A stretch of DNA of 64,000 bases, taken from contig NC_133494.1 in the NCBI RefSeq assembly GCF_025370935.1, forward strand, positions 19,461,627 to 19,525,626, in the 5' to 3' direction. Positions 1 through 12,800 of the stretch are shown here, piece by piece. A program made the translations under genes and the position numbers. Each line of letters starts with the position of its first letter. The stretch's first letter is position 1. The notes below the pieces were generated by a model. It made no database searches and was not told where the DNA came from. It worked only from the letters and a program-made list of their open reading frames with translations. This stretch comes from Choristoneura fumiferana. Its lineage: Eukaryota > Arthropoda > Insecta > Lepidoptera > Tortricidae.

Positions 1-260
1 CTGTATGTTTGACTGTATGTTTGTCAGTGGCATCGTAGCTCTCACACGGATGGACCGATTTCGGTTTGGCTTTTTTACGTGAAAGCGATTTTCTGTGTTT
101 CATTAAAATCGGTTCAGCCATTTTTGAGATACTGAACTTTAAAATGACAATGTCGGGAATTACAAGTTTTTTAAGTTGGTTAGTTTGTAGCAATGATGAA
201 AAAAGTATTCTTTTGCTTGTGTCAATTAGTATAGCTAGCAGAATAGTTATAAAGAAAGTC
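1..260 (+). repeat. Interspersed repeat, truncated by window edge
   Basis: The same order of motifs (GGATGGACCGATTT, then AAAATCGGTTCAGCC, then TTTTTGAGATA with a GA-rich tail) recurs at 21905-22120, and more loosely at 49425-49660 and 55345-55665. Other copies begin with a stretch like AAAAAGAGGGGTGTTATAAG, which lies off the left edge here. No coding capacity is seen. The class is unknown; it behaves as an old interspersed element of about 300 bases. Confidence 0.6.
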
Positions 261-2271
261 TAAAAATTATCTTTACGTTTATAAGTAGTCAAAAAGAAAA
301 AGCACGAAAAAGCGTTATTAAATTATTTGTAAAATGTGAATTATCAAACCGTTAAATCCACTGCTTTTTGGCTTCTTATTAAAATTAAGAGTGATTTAGC
401 ATCTAACTCTCGTCCGCAGCAGGTAATTTTGCGAAATAATAAATTTTCCTTAAACCACAATCATTTACGTGTAGAAGCGCGTTCGAAATAAAATCACTTA
501 GCTGATTCGAAATTTGGAAAAAAGTATCTTTTCACTTTTCATAAATCGTAGTAATTTCCGGCTAAGCGTAACAAATCGGGGTTTGGAAAGTTTGCGATAC
601 GAATATGACATAAGTATTGTTTCTGCGAAGATCTAGTTGGTGTCCGTGCCATGCTATACATTTTCAAATTTCGCGATTTTTTTGGTAGAAATTGACTTAA
701 CACAATTTTTTATAGCACGCTACGCTTTCTACTGTGCTTTTACGCTTACTGTCATTGCTTATAATTGAATAAGAATTGAAGGAGTGACAATTCAGTGATC
801 GAAATAAAGCGCTTACCTTCGCTACTTGCTCGTGTCCTTCCACGGGGCTTCCTTGTACTATCAGAACATATTCAAAAAAATATCCACTTAACGGTTACTT
901 TGCCTGTCAATAGGCTGTTTTCTACTATTTTATTCTTACGTATTAATCGATATGATTTCACGCGATGGGCTTGATCTGAGGCAGTTTTTGAGTTTCTTAT
1001 TTTCTATCTATATATTTTTGGTGTAGATCGTTTTTTATCATGATCGCTTCACTGATGTGGAGTAGTGAATGATGACTTGGCGACCATATGATTTCGTTCA
1101 TTTGTTTCCTAGTGGGTGTCATTCGATTTTTGCTTTTTATTCTGACAAAATGTGTTCAGAGATTAAACTTCATGCAGGGTCGAAAACCTCGTTGGTAAAA
1201 TAATGAGGTTTTATCGGAATTTTATGGATTTTGATTTTATAAAAAGGCAGAAATTTACGTGATAGAAATATACTACTTGTTTAGTATATCTTCTAGACAA
1301 AAACACATTTTGCCAAAATTTGACGATTAAGTATTACTTACCAATTTTCGTGACAACGCCTAGAAACATTTTGACGCAATGTTGCGTATTAAAAGGCTGC
1401 TAGATGTTAGATATTATTCAGCCATCAGGAGACCCACCTGCTCGTTTTGCATCCAGTCCAATAAAAAAAAACTTACCAAAGTATCTTATGTTATAGTCGA
1501 ACCATGGTCGAACCGTTTGATGCCTATCTGACGCATTGCAGAACTTTCTTACAGAAAGTGTCCATAATAACTTTTCTTGTAAAGCAATACGATATTACAA
1601 TCATATTTTCTTTTAAAAGGTTCTTTAGTGGGTCACGATAACGATTGGTTTGCTTAGATAGTACTGGAATGGGATAAATAGGTAGGTACAGGTACATACT
1701 GTAAACTGATTGCAATTTCGCTATTTCAATATAAATAATAAAACTACAAATCGCAAAACGAATTTATTTCAAAACTCTAACTTATTTCTAATTTCTGAGT
1801 ACTCCGCACATCCTCTAAACATTTTTGTGCCCAAGGGTTGCGTGCCCTATTGGATTCATGCGGAGAAAAGAACAGTGACTGGACCAGTCCTCATTGGTCA
1901 TCGGTCAATGATTTCGCGATGTCTTTATGGAACATAGCTAATGGCTAATAAACCCAACATGGGAGGATGGTATGTAAGTAATTTTGGCATTTTAACTGTC
2001 CTGACTGGTAGAAAATGTATTTTTTGTTTCTTGATCTATTTATTACTCGGAGAAGAAAGTTATGGTCACGGAACTGAAGGAAGAAGCTGGAAGAGACCTA
2101 GAGTTTATTGGTTCTCTTGGTAACCAGAGCAAGCAAACGTAACAGCAAGGTTCATCTTGGTTTAAGGTAATGAACCTTAATACACGCTCGTGTCATGCTC
2201 ATTAGGCTTTTCCAACCTTTCTTCTGCTCCGTAGGTAGTTAAGCTAGTATTTTTTCGAGTGGACCCCACCC
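261..2271. other. Intergenic DNA downstream of Ly6 gene A, nothing recognised
   Basis: AT-rich sequence with only short, unrelated open frames that lack splice or protein support. A TTTATT at about 2038-2043 reads AATAAA on the minus strand and could be the polyadenylation signal of the Ly6 gene ending at 2272. That would give a 3' UTR of about 230 bases, but this is a weak call from one hexamer. Confidence 0.4.
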
Positions 2272-5200
2272 TCATTGGACGAGGTATTTGAGTACCGCCA
2301 TGGCAGCAGTGCCGAGAGTCAGGGTCAGGAGAGGCGTGAAGTCGACAGAGCCGTTGCAAAAGTCTTTGGAACAAGAGCAGACTTCCTGCCGGCCACCGTA
2401 CCCGGCGCGGTGGTAACAGGCTCCCTAGAAGAAAAACATTTTCATCGTCATTCTTGGTGGCATTAAGACTGTTATTCATACGACAAGTATTGAGAAAAAT
2501 CGCAGAAGTAACTTGGGGCATTTTCGGTCAATAGTCGTGGCATCTTAAGAACTCATATCGAAATACAAAACTGAGACATGGATCGCCAGAAAAACCAGAA
2601 AAAGAGACCAGCGCTGGGAATTGAAACCCGGTCCTTAGCAATCCGTGCTGCGTGCTATAACCCCTACACCACCGCTGGACAGGAATCTAGACACGATTTT
2701 TCCTATGCATACATATCTCAGGTTGCTTATTACTCAACTTGGTTTGCTTGGTGCTTGTTGGCTTGGTTGGTTGCTTTTGCTGAGGACCTAGTTCGTCGTT
2801 CCCAGCGCTGGTCTCTTTTTCTGGTTTTTCTGTGCATCCATGTCTCAGTTTGTATTTTCGATATGGTTTCACGGGATACCGTAAAAGTAACAAATTTGGA
2901 GTTGAAATAGAAAAATACAAAAAGACTCCAAAAAACCAATCTGAACTCGTTTCCCACCGAATTACCTAATTAGTTGTGGCGTCAGTGATGATGACAACTA
3001 TGGCAAAGATTTTGTTCATTAATTGCGAGGTGTTTGCATGCAAAGACATCATAACTCAGGATTCTATCCCACTCTACATCGCTAAACGAAAGTGTCTCCT
3101 CGTCACTGAAAGTAATACTTTTAAGGAAGAACTGATGGTAACTTAAGTGGCGTTTGGTACACTCACCTTATATTTCGTCTCGTCCCATCCACAGCTACGT
3201 ATGACCCTGCTAACTGGCAGCTGCCCGTTGATCTCATGGTCTATGTGCTGCACCATTTTGCGGCACAGTGTGTGCGTGACGCCGCGGTCGTGCTCCGAAC
3301 AGTTGCGCTTGAGGCTGTCTGGCAACACCTTTTGCGCGCACAGCGAGTTCGTCGCGCTGTTGCATTCGTAGCACATTATAGGGGAACCTGCGGGGATCGG
3401 ATAGTTCATCAGCACCTCCAGCATATTGGGTAGTTTTTGTATAAGTCCCACTGCTCTTAGCAGCCGACCGAGCTCAAAGGCGCAGGCTGAAAACCAGCGA
3501 TGGACTGCTTGCCCACGCACGCACGCTTGCATAGCACGTGGCATGGAATGCCGAGGACCTGGGTTCGATTCCCAGCGCTGGTCTTATTTTTCTGGTTTTT
3601 CTATGCATTCGATACGTTGATATGTCAGTAAGCCAGTCAGTCAAGCAGTCAGTTTCTCATAAATTCATTACTTAATCCTCAATTATTGTTTACTAGGCAA
3701 TTATCCCGTCTTGGTCCGCATCTTCGCTTACAATCCGGCGTAATTCTGGTCAAACGCAAGCCTATGTATGTAAAAACTATACTTGAAACGTTTAGGTAAT
3801 TAACTAAATGTAAACAAACTTCAGCTGCCAGATTTAGTATATTCAAGGATTTTAAACATTTTGCTTATCTATCATTGTAATACAAACTAGACTAGTGTAT
3901 TTCTATACAGAAATGTAATGTTTCGATAGTTTTAGTGGGGGGAATTTCAATATTTAAGACACCAATTGACGTTGTTTTTGTTTACATTTAGTTAAATACC
4001 TATGCAAACCTAAGTAACGCGATATCCTCACTCCTGTAATAGGAATTACGTAATGCTACGAAGGTGAAAAAAGTGTAGGTGCAATATTTTATCTTCTCGC
4101 AAGTACTTAATTGGATTTTCTGTTACCTCATCTCCTTCCCAGAACAACACAAATTTAGTTTAATAAAAGCTCCGCTTCCCAGAAATAAGGTAAGTGAATC
4201 AGGATTAAGTCGGAACGAATTAAGTCTCAAGGAAAGTGAAACATAAAGAGGGAATTAAGAGTTAATTAATTATTTATCAGCTACATGTATTTTGAGAATT
4301 TTGTGACAGAAGAAATCAATAATAATGAATTGAGTTAAAGTTTTCATTAAATAGGCAGGCATGAGCACGTGTAAATTACGTACCTCATTGAGCTACTAAC
4401 TTATTATATTATATTATATGTCCTAAAACTCATTTGTGGAGAGTGTCCCTCAATGGTAAAATACAGTCGAACATATAGGTAGGTACCCGGTGTGTAACTT
4501 TAACATGATATATATAATTAAGATTGGTTTTTTGGAATCTTTTTGTATTTTTATTTCAATTCCAATTTTTACTTTTACGGACCTGGGTTCGATTCCCAGT
4601 GTGGTCTTATTTTTCTGTTTTTCTGTGCATCTATATTTCAGTTTGTATTTTCAATGATATATATAAGTCTAACACTGCATTGAAAAAGCTAACGAATTGT
4701 TAATCTACGTCATTTATTTTAAATTATTTTTGTAACTAGGTAAAATTAAATAAAAGCTTGTACTTATGAGTAATTAAGTTTTAAAGGCACCTTTTTGCTC
4801 ACCGTATTTGTCTATTACAATGCTATCGGATCGCACACATTAATCGAATTGGACCGTTGAAAGTGAGTAAAAATGCACTTGCAACTGCAAGATGTATAAC
4901 GGACTAAGTATGTAATTACTAAGCTCGCTAAATAACAAGTTGCTAGCTCTTTTCCGTAGGCATTTCAAAACATCCTCTCTCAGTGCACCTTCATGAATCA
5001 TGATCTTCAAGGAAAACGTGCCAAATTTTAAGTCTCTATAGCTTCAGTGATTCTCTGGTATTCAGTCAATCACATTAGGTACTCTTTTATAACTAATAAA
5101 ACGGCGTTAAAATCTTATAAACTCCCACTCTATCCTCAATCTCACCGGAATTAAATCATATTTTACTTTTAAAAAACATTTATTTTCTGACTGTAGGTAC

Positions 5201-5403
5201 TTTTGTTAACTGTACTTGAGCAATACCAAATTTCAAGTCAATCCGACCACTGGAAGTATGTTAAAATAAACTTAGTACAAGATTTGACCCAGCAACAACA
5301 AACAAGTTAAATAAAAGCTAATTAATAAACAGAGCAATTTAAAATACTAACCATAGTGAAAGAGTCCGCAGAATACTAGGAATCCAAACGCTTGGTACCG
5401 CAT
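2272..5403 (-). CDS. Ly6/uPAR (three-finger) GPI-anchored protein, gene A
   Basis: Minus-strand exons are 5403-5352, 3387-3167 and 2424-2272 (52, 221 and 153 bases), giving 141 residues. Donors read GTTAGT and GTGAGT; acceptors end CCCGCAG and TTCTAG. Phases fit exactly (intron 1 phase 1, intron 2 phase 0). Residues 1-18 are a short hydrophobic signal peptide. The mature protein opens with CYECNS and has ten cysteines (23, 26, 34, 47, 59, 83, 94, 107, 109, 114), with SCGW in the middle and the Ly6 signature CN at 114-115. Residues 118-141 form a hydrophobic tail suited to GPI-anchor exchange, probably at G116 or S117. Insect relatives of this fold (boudin, crooked, quiver/sleepless) act at the cell surface in septate junctions or with ion channels and receptors. 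Which of these roles applies here is unknown. Gene B is its nearest relative: same intron positions and the shared motifs LPDSL and GGRQEVCSC. The start is the only ATG in frame with a signal peptide. Confidence 0.92.
2560..2940. repeat. Inverted pair of tRNA-derived SINEs (family SINE-C)
   Basis: Two head-to-head copies of one element: minus at about 2560-2690 and plus at about 2790-2940. Each carries CCCAGCGCTGGTC next to a box-B-like stretch, followed by TTTTTCTGG and TCTCAGTTTGTATTTTCGAT. The plus copy ends in AAAAATACAAAAAGACTCC. The pair lies in intron 2 of Ly6 gene A and would fold into a long hairpin in its pre-mRNA. Further pieces lie at 3545-3615 and 4515-4660. Confidence 0.65.
3545..3620 (+). 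repeat. SINE-C fragment with clear box B
   Basis: GACCTGGGTTCGATTCCCAG is an almost perfect RNA polymerase III box B. It is followed by CGCTGGTCTTATTTTTCTGG as in the copies at 2560-2940. It lies in intron 1 of Ly6 gene A. Confidence 0.6.
3690..3780 (+). repeat. 3' end of a non-LTR retrotransposon
   Basis: The stretch with GGTCAAACGCAAGCCTAT and a following TGTATGTAAAAA matches the 3' end of the LINE fragment at 9830-10030, where the same motif follows a reverse transcriptase C-terminus. It lies in intron 1 of Ly6 gene A. Confidence 0.5.
4515..4660 (+). repeat. Rearranged SINE-C fragment
   Basis: It contains GGACCTGGGTTCGATTCCCA followed by TTTTTCTGTTTTTCTGTGCATC as in SINE-C. It is preceded by the reverse complement of that family's tail (GATTGGTTTTTTGGAATC). 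The two parts are in opposite orientation, so this is a composite or partly inverted copy. It lies in intron 1 of Ly6 gene A. Confidence 0.55.
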
Positions 5404-5447
5404 CGCAATCCCACTCAAGAGCACACCGACCTAAATATGTTCTGGCC

Positions 5448-5476
5448 TGATACTAACCCACCAGCTGTTAGTATCA
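5448..5476. promoter_or_regulatory. Perfect 10-base inverted repeat upstream of gene A
   Basis: TGATACTAAC and GTTAGTATCA face each other across nine bases, about 45 bases upstream of the gene A start codon. The position suits a 5' UTR hairpin or a paired protein-binding site. No TATA box is obvious here. Function is inference only. Confidence 0.3.
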
Positions 5477-5479
5477 CTA

Positions 5480-6878
5480 TGTGGCCCACGCCCAGGACTG
5501 TGGCATAAACTGGCCAAGACGTCCTAACTCTCACCGCCTCCACCCGAGCCCATGGAGGATGTTACTCATTCACGAGGGGCGGAAATGGGTAATCTAGTTA
5601 GCTGGATCATTTGATACGCAACTCAGATTTGGGTCTCGATTTATTTGAGAGTGGATGGAATTGGATGATAGGTTGGGTTAAAATAAGATGTAAACTGTAC
5701 CCGGATATGGAGGAAAGTGTTGGGGGAGCTGTGACTGTTGTCATATCCTTTTTGGGAGTTGCACCTTGAACCTCGTTATTTTATTATAAATGTCAAACTA
5801 GCAGAATTTTGGTAGTAGAAATTTACTTAATCTACTTAATAGTTTGAAAGGAGTCAACATCATCAGCTGGTATCATCACTGTTGGTACGATACTGTGCCC
5901 AATTATAGCTCTCCTTCTCTAACCCCTGCAAGGTGATTGTGTATAATTGTGAAATGAAAAGTGACCAATATGAAAAACTAATAAATATATTAGCAAAACA
6001 CAAACACAACAATAAATATCTATGGCACAATACGAGTAAAGTATTTTACAGTGTCTCTGTATTATCTTGACAGTGCTGATAACTCTGTGACCTGACGACA
6101 ATTATCGTCTATTTACATTCCGCTAACTAACTTAACAGGTTACGAGTAGGCTAACTACATAACGAACACATAGAATGAGAACCCATTCGAATAAGTTACA
6201 TATAAACTATTTTAACATCTAGTAATACTAGGTTCATTTACAATCATACGCTACGCGGCGGGGTCATTAGAGAAACAAATTTTAAACAACGTACCTTAGT
6301 ATTTGTTAGTTTGTTCACAATTCTCAGCAATTTAATTTGTAATATTGCTAATTTCAAGAATAAAATTTTCTTCTGAGGAATCTGTTGATAAGTTTGAATT
6401 ACTTTCACGGACACAGAGCCAGGTACAATAGACAATTCTATTGTTAAATAAGCAACGTACACAACAGCTTTGTGTCCGTGAAAAATAGAACTCCGTGGAA
6501 ATCAGTAGTACAATACAACAAGGTAGACAACACCAACACCACCAATGATTCTCTCATAGATTTTCTATAGCTAGCTACGACATCACTTAATTCCAAACTC
6601 AATGGATTATCTATTTGTTTCAAAGCAAGTAAAAATCAAAATTTTAAATTAGAAAACTAATCTGATTTGCAGGACTAAAATAATGTATTTTTCTATTATA
6701 GTCGCGTCTTAGAATTAGTTATTGTTTTATGGCGTCAACTACCATCTTTAAGAGCAGTGTACTTTAGCAGAATTGATTTCGACTAGACTAAAGCCAGCAG
6801 ATTGCTAAATCAGTTAAACATAGAACTGCTCTGCTAGGCAAAGCGTTGTTTCTGGCATCTTCTGCGTTCTAGATTGTT
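5480..6878. other. Intergenic DNA between Ly6 genes A and B
   Basis: About 1.4 kb between the two minus-strand Ly6 genes, so it should hold the promoter of A and the 3' UTR of B. I see no exon with Ly6 motifs and no recognisable mobile element. Confidence 0.4.
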
Positions 6879-9800
6879 CTAGAACCTGAGGATTGCGACG
6901 GTGAGCAGCATGAGGAAGGTGGCGGCGATCGGGATGGTCGCGGAGTTGCAGCCGTCTTCGAGACAGGAGCAGACCTCTTGTCTGCCGCCGAAGCCTGCGC
7001 GCTGGTAGCAACGTCCCTGAGGAAGACAAGACTAGTTAACGACAAAGACAAATTAAGATAGATGACAAGATAGCCAGTGGCTAGAGAGCCTGAATAAATG
7101 GAGCTTGAGGTCCTGGGTTTGATCATCGGTCGAGGCAGATATTTGTATGATTAATATGAATATTTGTTCGAGTCTTGGATGTTTGTTATGTATTCAAGTA
7201 TGTGTATCCATAGTAACTATAAGTTTAGCTTTGATAATTTGAGACTAGGACAATTTGATGTCGGTTGTCTATAATATTTGTTAATTACAAAGTCAATGTT
7301 AAGTAGAATATGCATGTACAAATTCATATGAAAAAACCATAAAATCCCACTAATCCCACTAATCCCACTATCCCACTATATATAATATAATAAATGCCAA
7401 AGTTTGTAAGTCTGTTTGTTTGTTTGTTACTTCATCACGTCCAAACCGCTGAACCGATGAAATTCGGTATACATATAGTTTGAGTCTCAGGGAAGGATAT
7501 TTTAATTCCATAGTTCCCGCGGGATGATGAAAACCGAATTCTACGCGGACCGAGTCGCGGGTAAAAGCTAGTAGTAACTAAAACTAAATAGTTTAAAAAC
7601 TAAATTAAACGTAAAAAAAAGCAGCGAAGTGCCAACTGGTGCGCCGAGGGCTCCGTACTTTGTAATCAATCGTTCAGTGTTGTTTAACGGCTAAATTGAG
7701 CTGATAATTTAAAGTAATTTTTAATGCTTTTTCTTCTTGTAACACAACATGACTACCTACTTACTAATTCAAAATGACTCCCACTCGGATACGGCGCGTC
7801 TCGATCGGTAACATTTGTCCTGTTTAACGAACGAGCCTCCTATAGAACACCTAAATTGTCTCAAATTGCCGTCGATCGCTATTCCCCGAAAAACTGGCAA
7901 TTTTCAGCAAGTAGTTTACCTAATTGTCTGCGCAGTGACGCGTGATGGACGGCTCGTTTAAATCGATCCAAACTTAGTTATATGTACATAGGTATGGAGA
8001 TCTCAGATACAGGTACAGTAGAATGTTATTGAAGAAAATACCCTCTACACAAGCCTATATTAAGGTAAACGTCCGAGTGATCGACACACTAATGCCCAAT
8101 AGACGACACCCTGCTGTCATCTCTATTGCTAATGACATAAGATTAAAGATGCCAACTATTGGGACAGTGACGAACACTCGTACGTTTACTTTATGGCGAA
8201 AAAAAGTGTTTGAAAAAACAGAAAAGTTGGCGAGTTGTCGATTTTTTTTGAACCACTGTTTTGCAGCACCTTCCAATGTTAAACTTTTGATGGGACATGG
8301 GCTTATGTCGTTCAGAAATCTAAACAAAAGATCAGTTTTCTTTGTCTTTCTTTGAATTTTCAGGAAAAAGAAGCAAACCGACGAGTCCCGAGTGACATTG
8401 ACATTTGTCATTTGTTGTGGTACTGTGCGCACGCATGGTAACTGTTGGTGACCTAAGTGTTACTAAATCTGATTTAGAGCAAGATCAAATACAGGTCAAA
8501 TGGTCAGTAAATTTGTAAAGCGTATACGGGTTAAAATAACAGTTGCTGTTTATTTGTGTTTGTAAACTGGGATGTACTCACTAAAAGTAGAAAACGGAAG
8601 ATATAAATATTTTCTATGCAAAATAGTTGCCATTTCTTTGTGAATGCGAAGACGCAAACATACGCTCACCATGTATATAAGCAATTGTAAAATTTCTCAT
8701 GTAAGTGAATTGTGAATATTCTTTTGAGAAAATAAATTTCTTTAAACCGATATTCAATTATTTTACCTCAAAAATGTGCAAGTATTGGAGAATGTCCGCA
8801 GGAATTCGAAATAGGGAGAAAGAACATTTGTTTGTGCATAAATTTGATATACAGGAAAAATTGATTTAGAAGAAAAAATACAACATAGTATTCCAGATTC
8901 ACTAGTATAATTAAATTCCCTAACAGCAAATAAAAAAAAAACACCATTAGTTGTTACCACGAACATGGAGGCTTGTTCAATATGCTAATGGTTAGCGCGT
9001 CCAGAATGGCGAGCATGAGATCACCCGACTTGTTTTATAGGAAACCATGAGTGGCCGCCTCACTTACGTATAAATATTTTATTGTTTAAGTCATGTGTCT
9101 AACATATCTACCACTATTTTGGGAATACAACAAATATACTCGTAAGTCTATTACTTGAGGCTAGTTCCCTGTCCTTCAAGGAACCCTTATAGTTTCGCCA
9201 TGTCCGTCCGTCTATCTGTCCGCGACTTGGCACCGAAACTTGGTGTTAGAAAGGTGTATCTCATTATGCATGGATATCAGCCAAAAATGCCTCCCTCAAC
9301 CTCATTTCGGTAAGTAACCAACTTTATAATTGCGTTCGTCCTACCTGCAGCTTCGTTGACTCGACTGTCTGGCTACATTCCGTTTATCTCAAACTCTACA
9401 ACTTGCAAGATCCTCTGACATATGATGTCATGTAGAATGACCTCATCTCAAATGTAACTAACCTTGTAAATACTCTCGTCCCACCCTCACCCTCTCCTCT
9501 CTGATCTCTGATTACGCCACTGTCTGGAGGCATGCTGTTAGTTTCAAATTTCACGAACTACATGATAATCTGACACATAATGCCATTGACATTAGATTAT
9601 AGATGATCTCATCTCGAATGTAACTAACCTTGTAACTGCTCTCGACCCACCCGCAGCCTCTTATGGCGAGACTATCGGGCAGCATTCAAACTCCACAATC
9701 TGCAAGATCCTCCGACACATGGTGCCATATTATATGGCCTATGATCTATGGTGCTATCTATATGGATCATTCTATAAATGTCGAAGTAAGTGGGGTCTTT

Positions 9801-12800
9801 ACCCTTAAGCTATCAGCATCCCTAAAATTCGCACAAAGCGGTTTCACTCGTCCTTTATTACCCGGACATCTAAGGAGTGGAATGCCCTGTCTGCGGCTGT
9901 GTTCCCTGATCGCTACAATCTTGTCGTCTTCAAATCTAGGGTGAATGGGCATTTATAGCTAAACGTGCTCCATCTTAGTCTATAACCATCAGGCGTGATT
10001 GTGGTCAAACGCAAGCCTATTTCTGTATAAAAAGATTCTGTATAAAAATATCTAATCTTGTAACTGCTCTCGTCTCACCCGTACCCTCTGACGATGCGGC
10101 CGTCTGGTGGCATGCCGTTATCTCAAATTCTACAACCTTCAAGATCTTCTGACACATGATACCATGTAGAATGATCTCATCTCAAATGTAACTAACCTTG
10201 TAACTGCTCTCGTCCCACCCGCAGCCTCTGATGACGCGGCTGTCTGGCGGCATGCCATTCATCTCGAACTCGACGACCTGCGAGATTTTTCTGCACATGG
10301 TGTCTTTGGGCCCACAAGGTAGCCGGAGGGAGTCCGGTAACTTCTCCATAAGGCAGCGGGAGTCGTTGTGGCTGTTGCATTGGTAGCAGTTGATTGACAA
10401 CCCTAAAAAGAAATGGTCCTTAGGATGTTTTAAATATAAACTGTCGTCGTCTCTATTAAGCTCGAGATTCTACGGGAACATAACTTATTTCTCTAAGTTC
10501 CATTCATCCATGAACATAATAACATACTTCCAACGAGTACTTCTGAGAAAGTGGTTTACTTTCCAGAACATTTTGTTCACAAACATTTAGCTTTCATTTT
10601 TCACTTTGTAAATTGGCGTCCCGCTAACGCTTATATTATTCAATACGAGAAAGAGAGGGACGGTACGATACGAACTTCGATTTTCATATACGAATATCAG
10701 GAAAGCTAAAAATACCTTGGAGCATTCATGTTATATCTACGTCTGTCTACGCAGGTGCAGGTATATTGTACGCAGTACGATGCTTACGTAACTTTATTAA
10801 AACCGAGTGGGTGTTTAGGGTTCCATGAGCAGAGGGAGGCAGCGGGATGCCAATTGCTCGTAGAAAGGGACCGGTATCTTCGGTCTGTCACAATAGTGTG
10901 CTCGTGGGTACTTATAGCGGTTATAACAACAAATGAGAGTTAAAAGTAATTTAAAAATCTTTATGTTGACACTCCTTGCATTTTCATTCAAGCTGCAAAT
11001 CCCTTAACAGTGGAGTAGCCTAGTTGGGGCGAGGGGGCAGTCCGCCCCGGGCGGCACATTTAGGGGCGGCAAGATACCATAAAAATTTAATGGTATGTGT
11101 GAAATTTCCAATCGGCACTGGGCCCGTGTGGGAACTACGGCCCAAGTGTTCTCATTCAGAGAGGAGGACTGTGCAGCAGTTCCCTAAATAAGAGGGCGGC
11201 AAAATTTTCTTCCGCCCCGCGAGGCTGATACCCACGCTATGCCATTGTCCCGTTGATATCAAAATTGAAGTAAAACCATCCATTGGATGGTTTAATTTAT
11301 CTTAGGTACATGATTCAAACTGACTTTAAGACACCAAGACAGTTAAGTGAGGTTTGTGAAGTTGCAAAGACTCCTCAACAATGGCAATGGATGCGGAGTA
11401 CCTATAGGTAGATCCAGGAGAGTTGAAGTGAATGATGACACACACAGCTATATGAAGAACTGATTACATAAAAGGAGAATGAATGAAATTCATTATATGA
11501 CATGTTATTGTGTGCTTGACCTCAATTCTGGTGGCACTACCTATAGCAAAGTTACCCCTGAATCAATCAACAAATAGCCTATACAACTTAAAAACGTAGC
11601 TAAAAACTGTTTGTTTGACTAGGTACCTATGTACCTAGATTTTGATTAAAAAAGCATTAAAGTCGGGCCGGGTGCTTTGAAACCATGATGCCACAGACAC
11701 ACACATAGCAGTCTCATTTATATATAACACACCCCTTTTTGGGTCAGGACCCCTGACTCAGGAGTCAACAATTGACCTAGTCCCAAACTAACCAAAGCTT
11801 GTACTATGGATAGGAGGCAACCGATAGACATACTTACATAGATAAATACATACTTATATACATATTGAGCATCCAATATAATAACGAATATGATTCAACA
11901 GTGTGTCTTCTTCTCGGAATAAGCTTAGATTTTACTATACTTGGTTTGGATAGGTATTAAACTAAATTTTTTTTTTTTTTATTCCACTGGATGGCAAACG
12001 AGCAAGTAATCTAAATGTAAACAAAACAACCATGGCACCATGCCAAGAGGCCCACCTCCCTTTTTGAATTAAGTAAAGTTTTAGTTTTAGTTGTTTTAAT
12101 TTAGTACTTAATAGTTTTAGTCCTATGTATATTTTGTATTTTATTAATTATGAAATTTAAACGTTCATTTAGTGTCTTAAATATTGGAATTCCCCAATTA
12201 AACTATCTAAAATTTTCATTTTTGTCTTGAAATACACTAGTCAAGGTTGTATTACAATGATACTTAGATAAGTAAAATATTTAAACTCCTTGAATGCACC
12301 AAATCTGGCAGCTAAAGTTTGTTTACATTCAGTTAAACACCTATCCAAACCAAGTATAGTAATTTAAGAAGACACTTTCCTGAGACGTTATGCTTAAGGC
12401 AATAATATTTCATTTCATTACGCCTACTTCGCTAGGAAACCTAATAAATAAGGAATGCAAAACGGGCTAAAGGATAGGTAGCTTCAATTTGGATGGATAT
12501 TGCTACGACACAGATGTTGCTCCTTACCTCAAGTTAATTAAGTAAGCCAATCATTTATCCCATTAAGTGGATTCAATATCAATCAGTATGATACCTAATT
12601 AAAATTAGCACAATAAAATAATTCCAAGACGCGATTCAATTAATAATATTGTAAATCTGTTTAAAAAAATATACCTCGTTGAGTTTCTTGCCGGATTCTT
12701 CTCAACAGAGGTTTTTCCGAAAAAATTCATAAGTGCTTGTTTTAGCCTAAATTGAATAAAGATATTTTGACTTTGACTTTGACAATAAAAAACCAATAAC

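Noticed and set aside
2177..2521. 114-codon minus-strand frame over the last exon of Ly6 gene A
   Set aside because: It is the wrong frame of that exon; the true frame carries CSCSKDFCN and ends at 2272.
6869..7126. Two overlapping minus-strand frames rich in Ser/Arg
   Set aside because: They are shadows of the last exon of Ly6 gene B; splice phase selects the frame with GGRQEVCSC.
8023..8432. Overlapping 110- and 125-codon frames on both strands
   Set aside because: They read across the 130-base inverted-end repeat that recurs at 38970-39093; no motif support.
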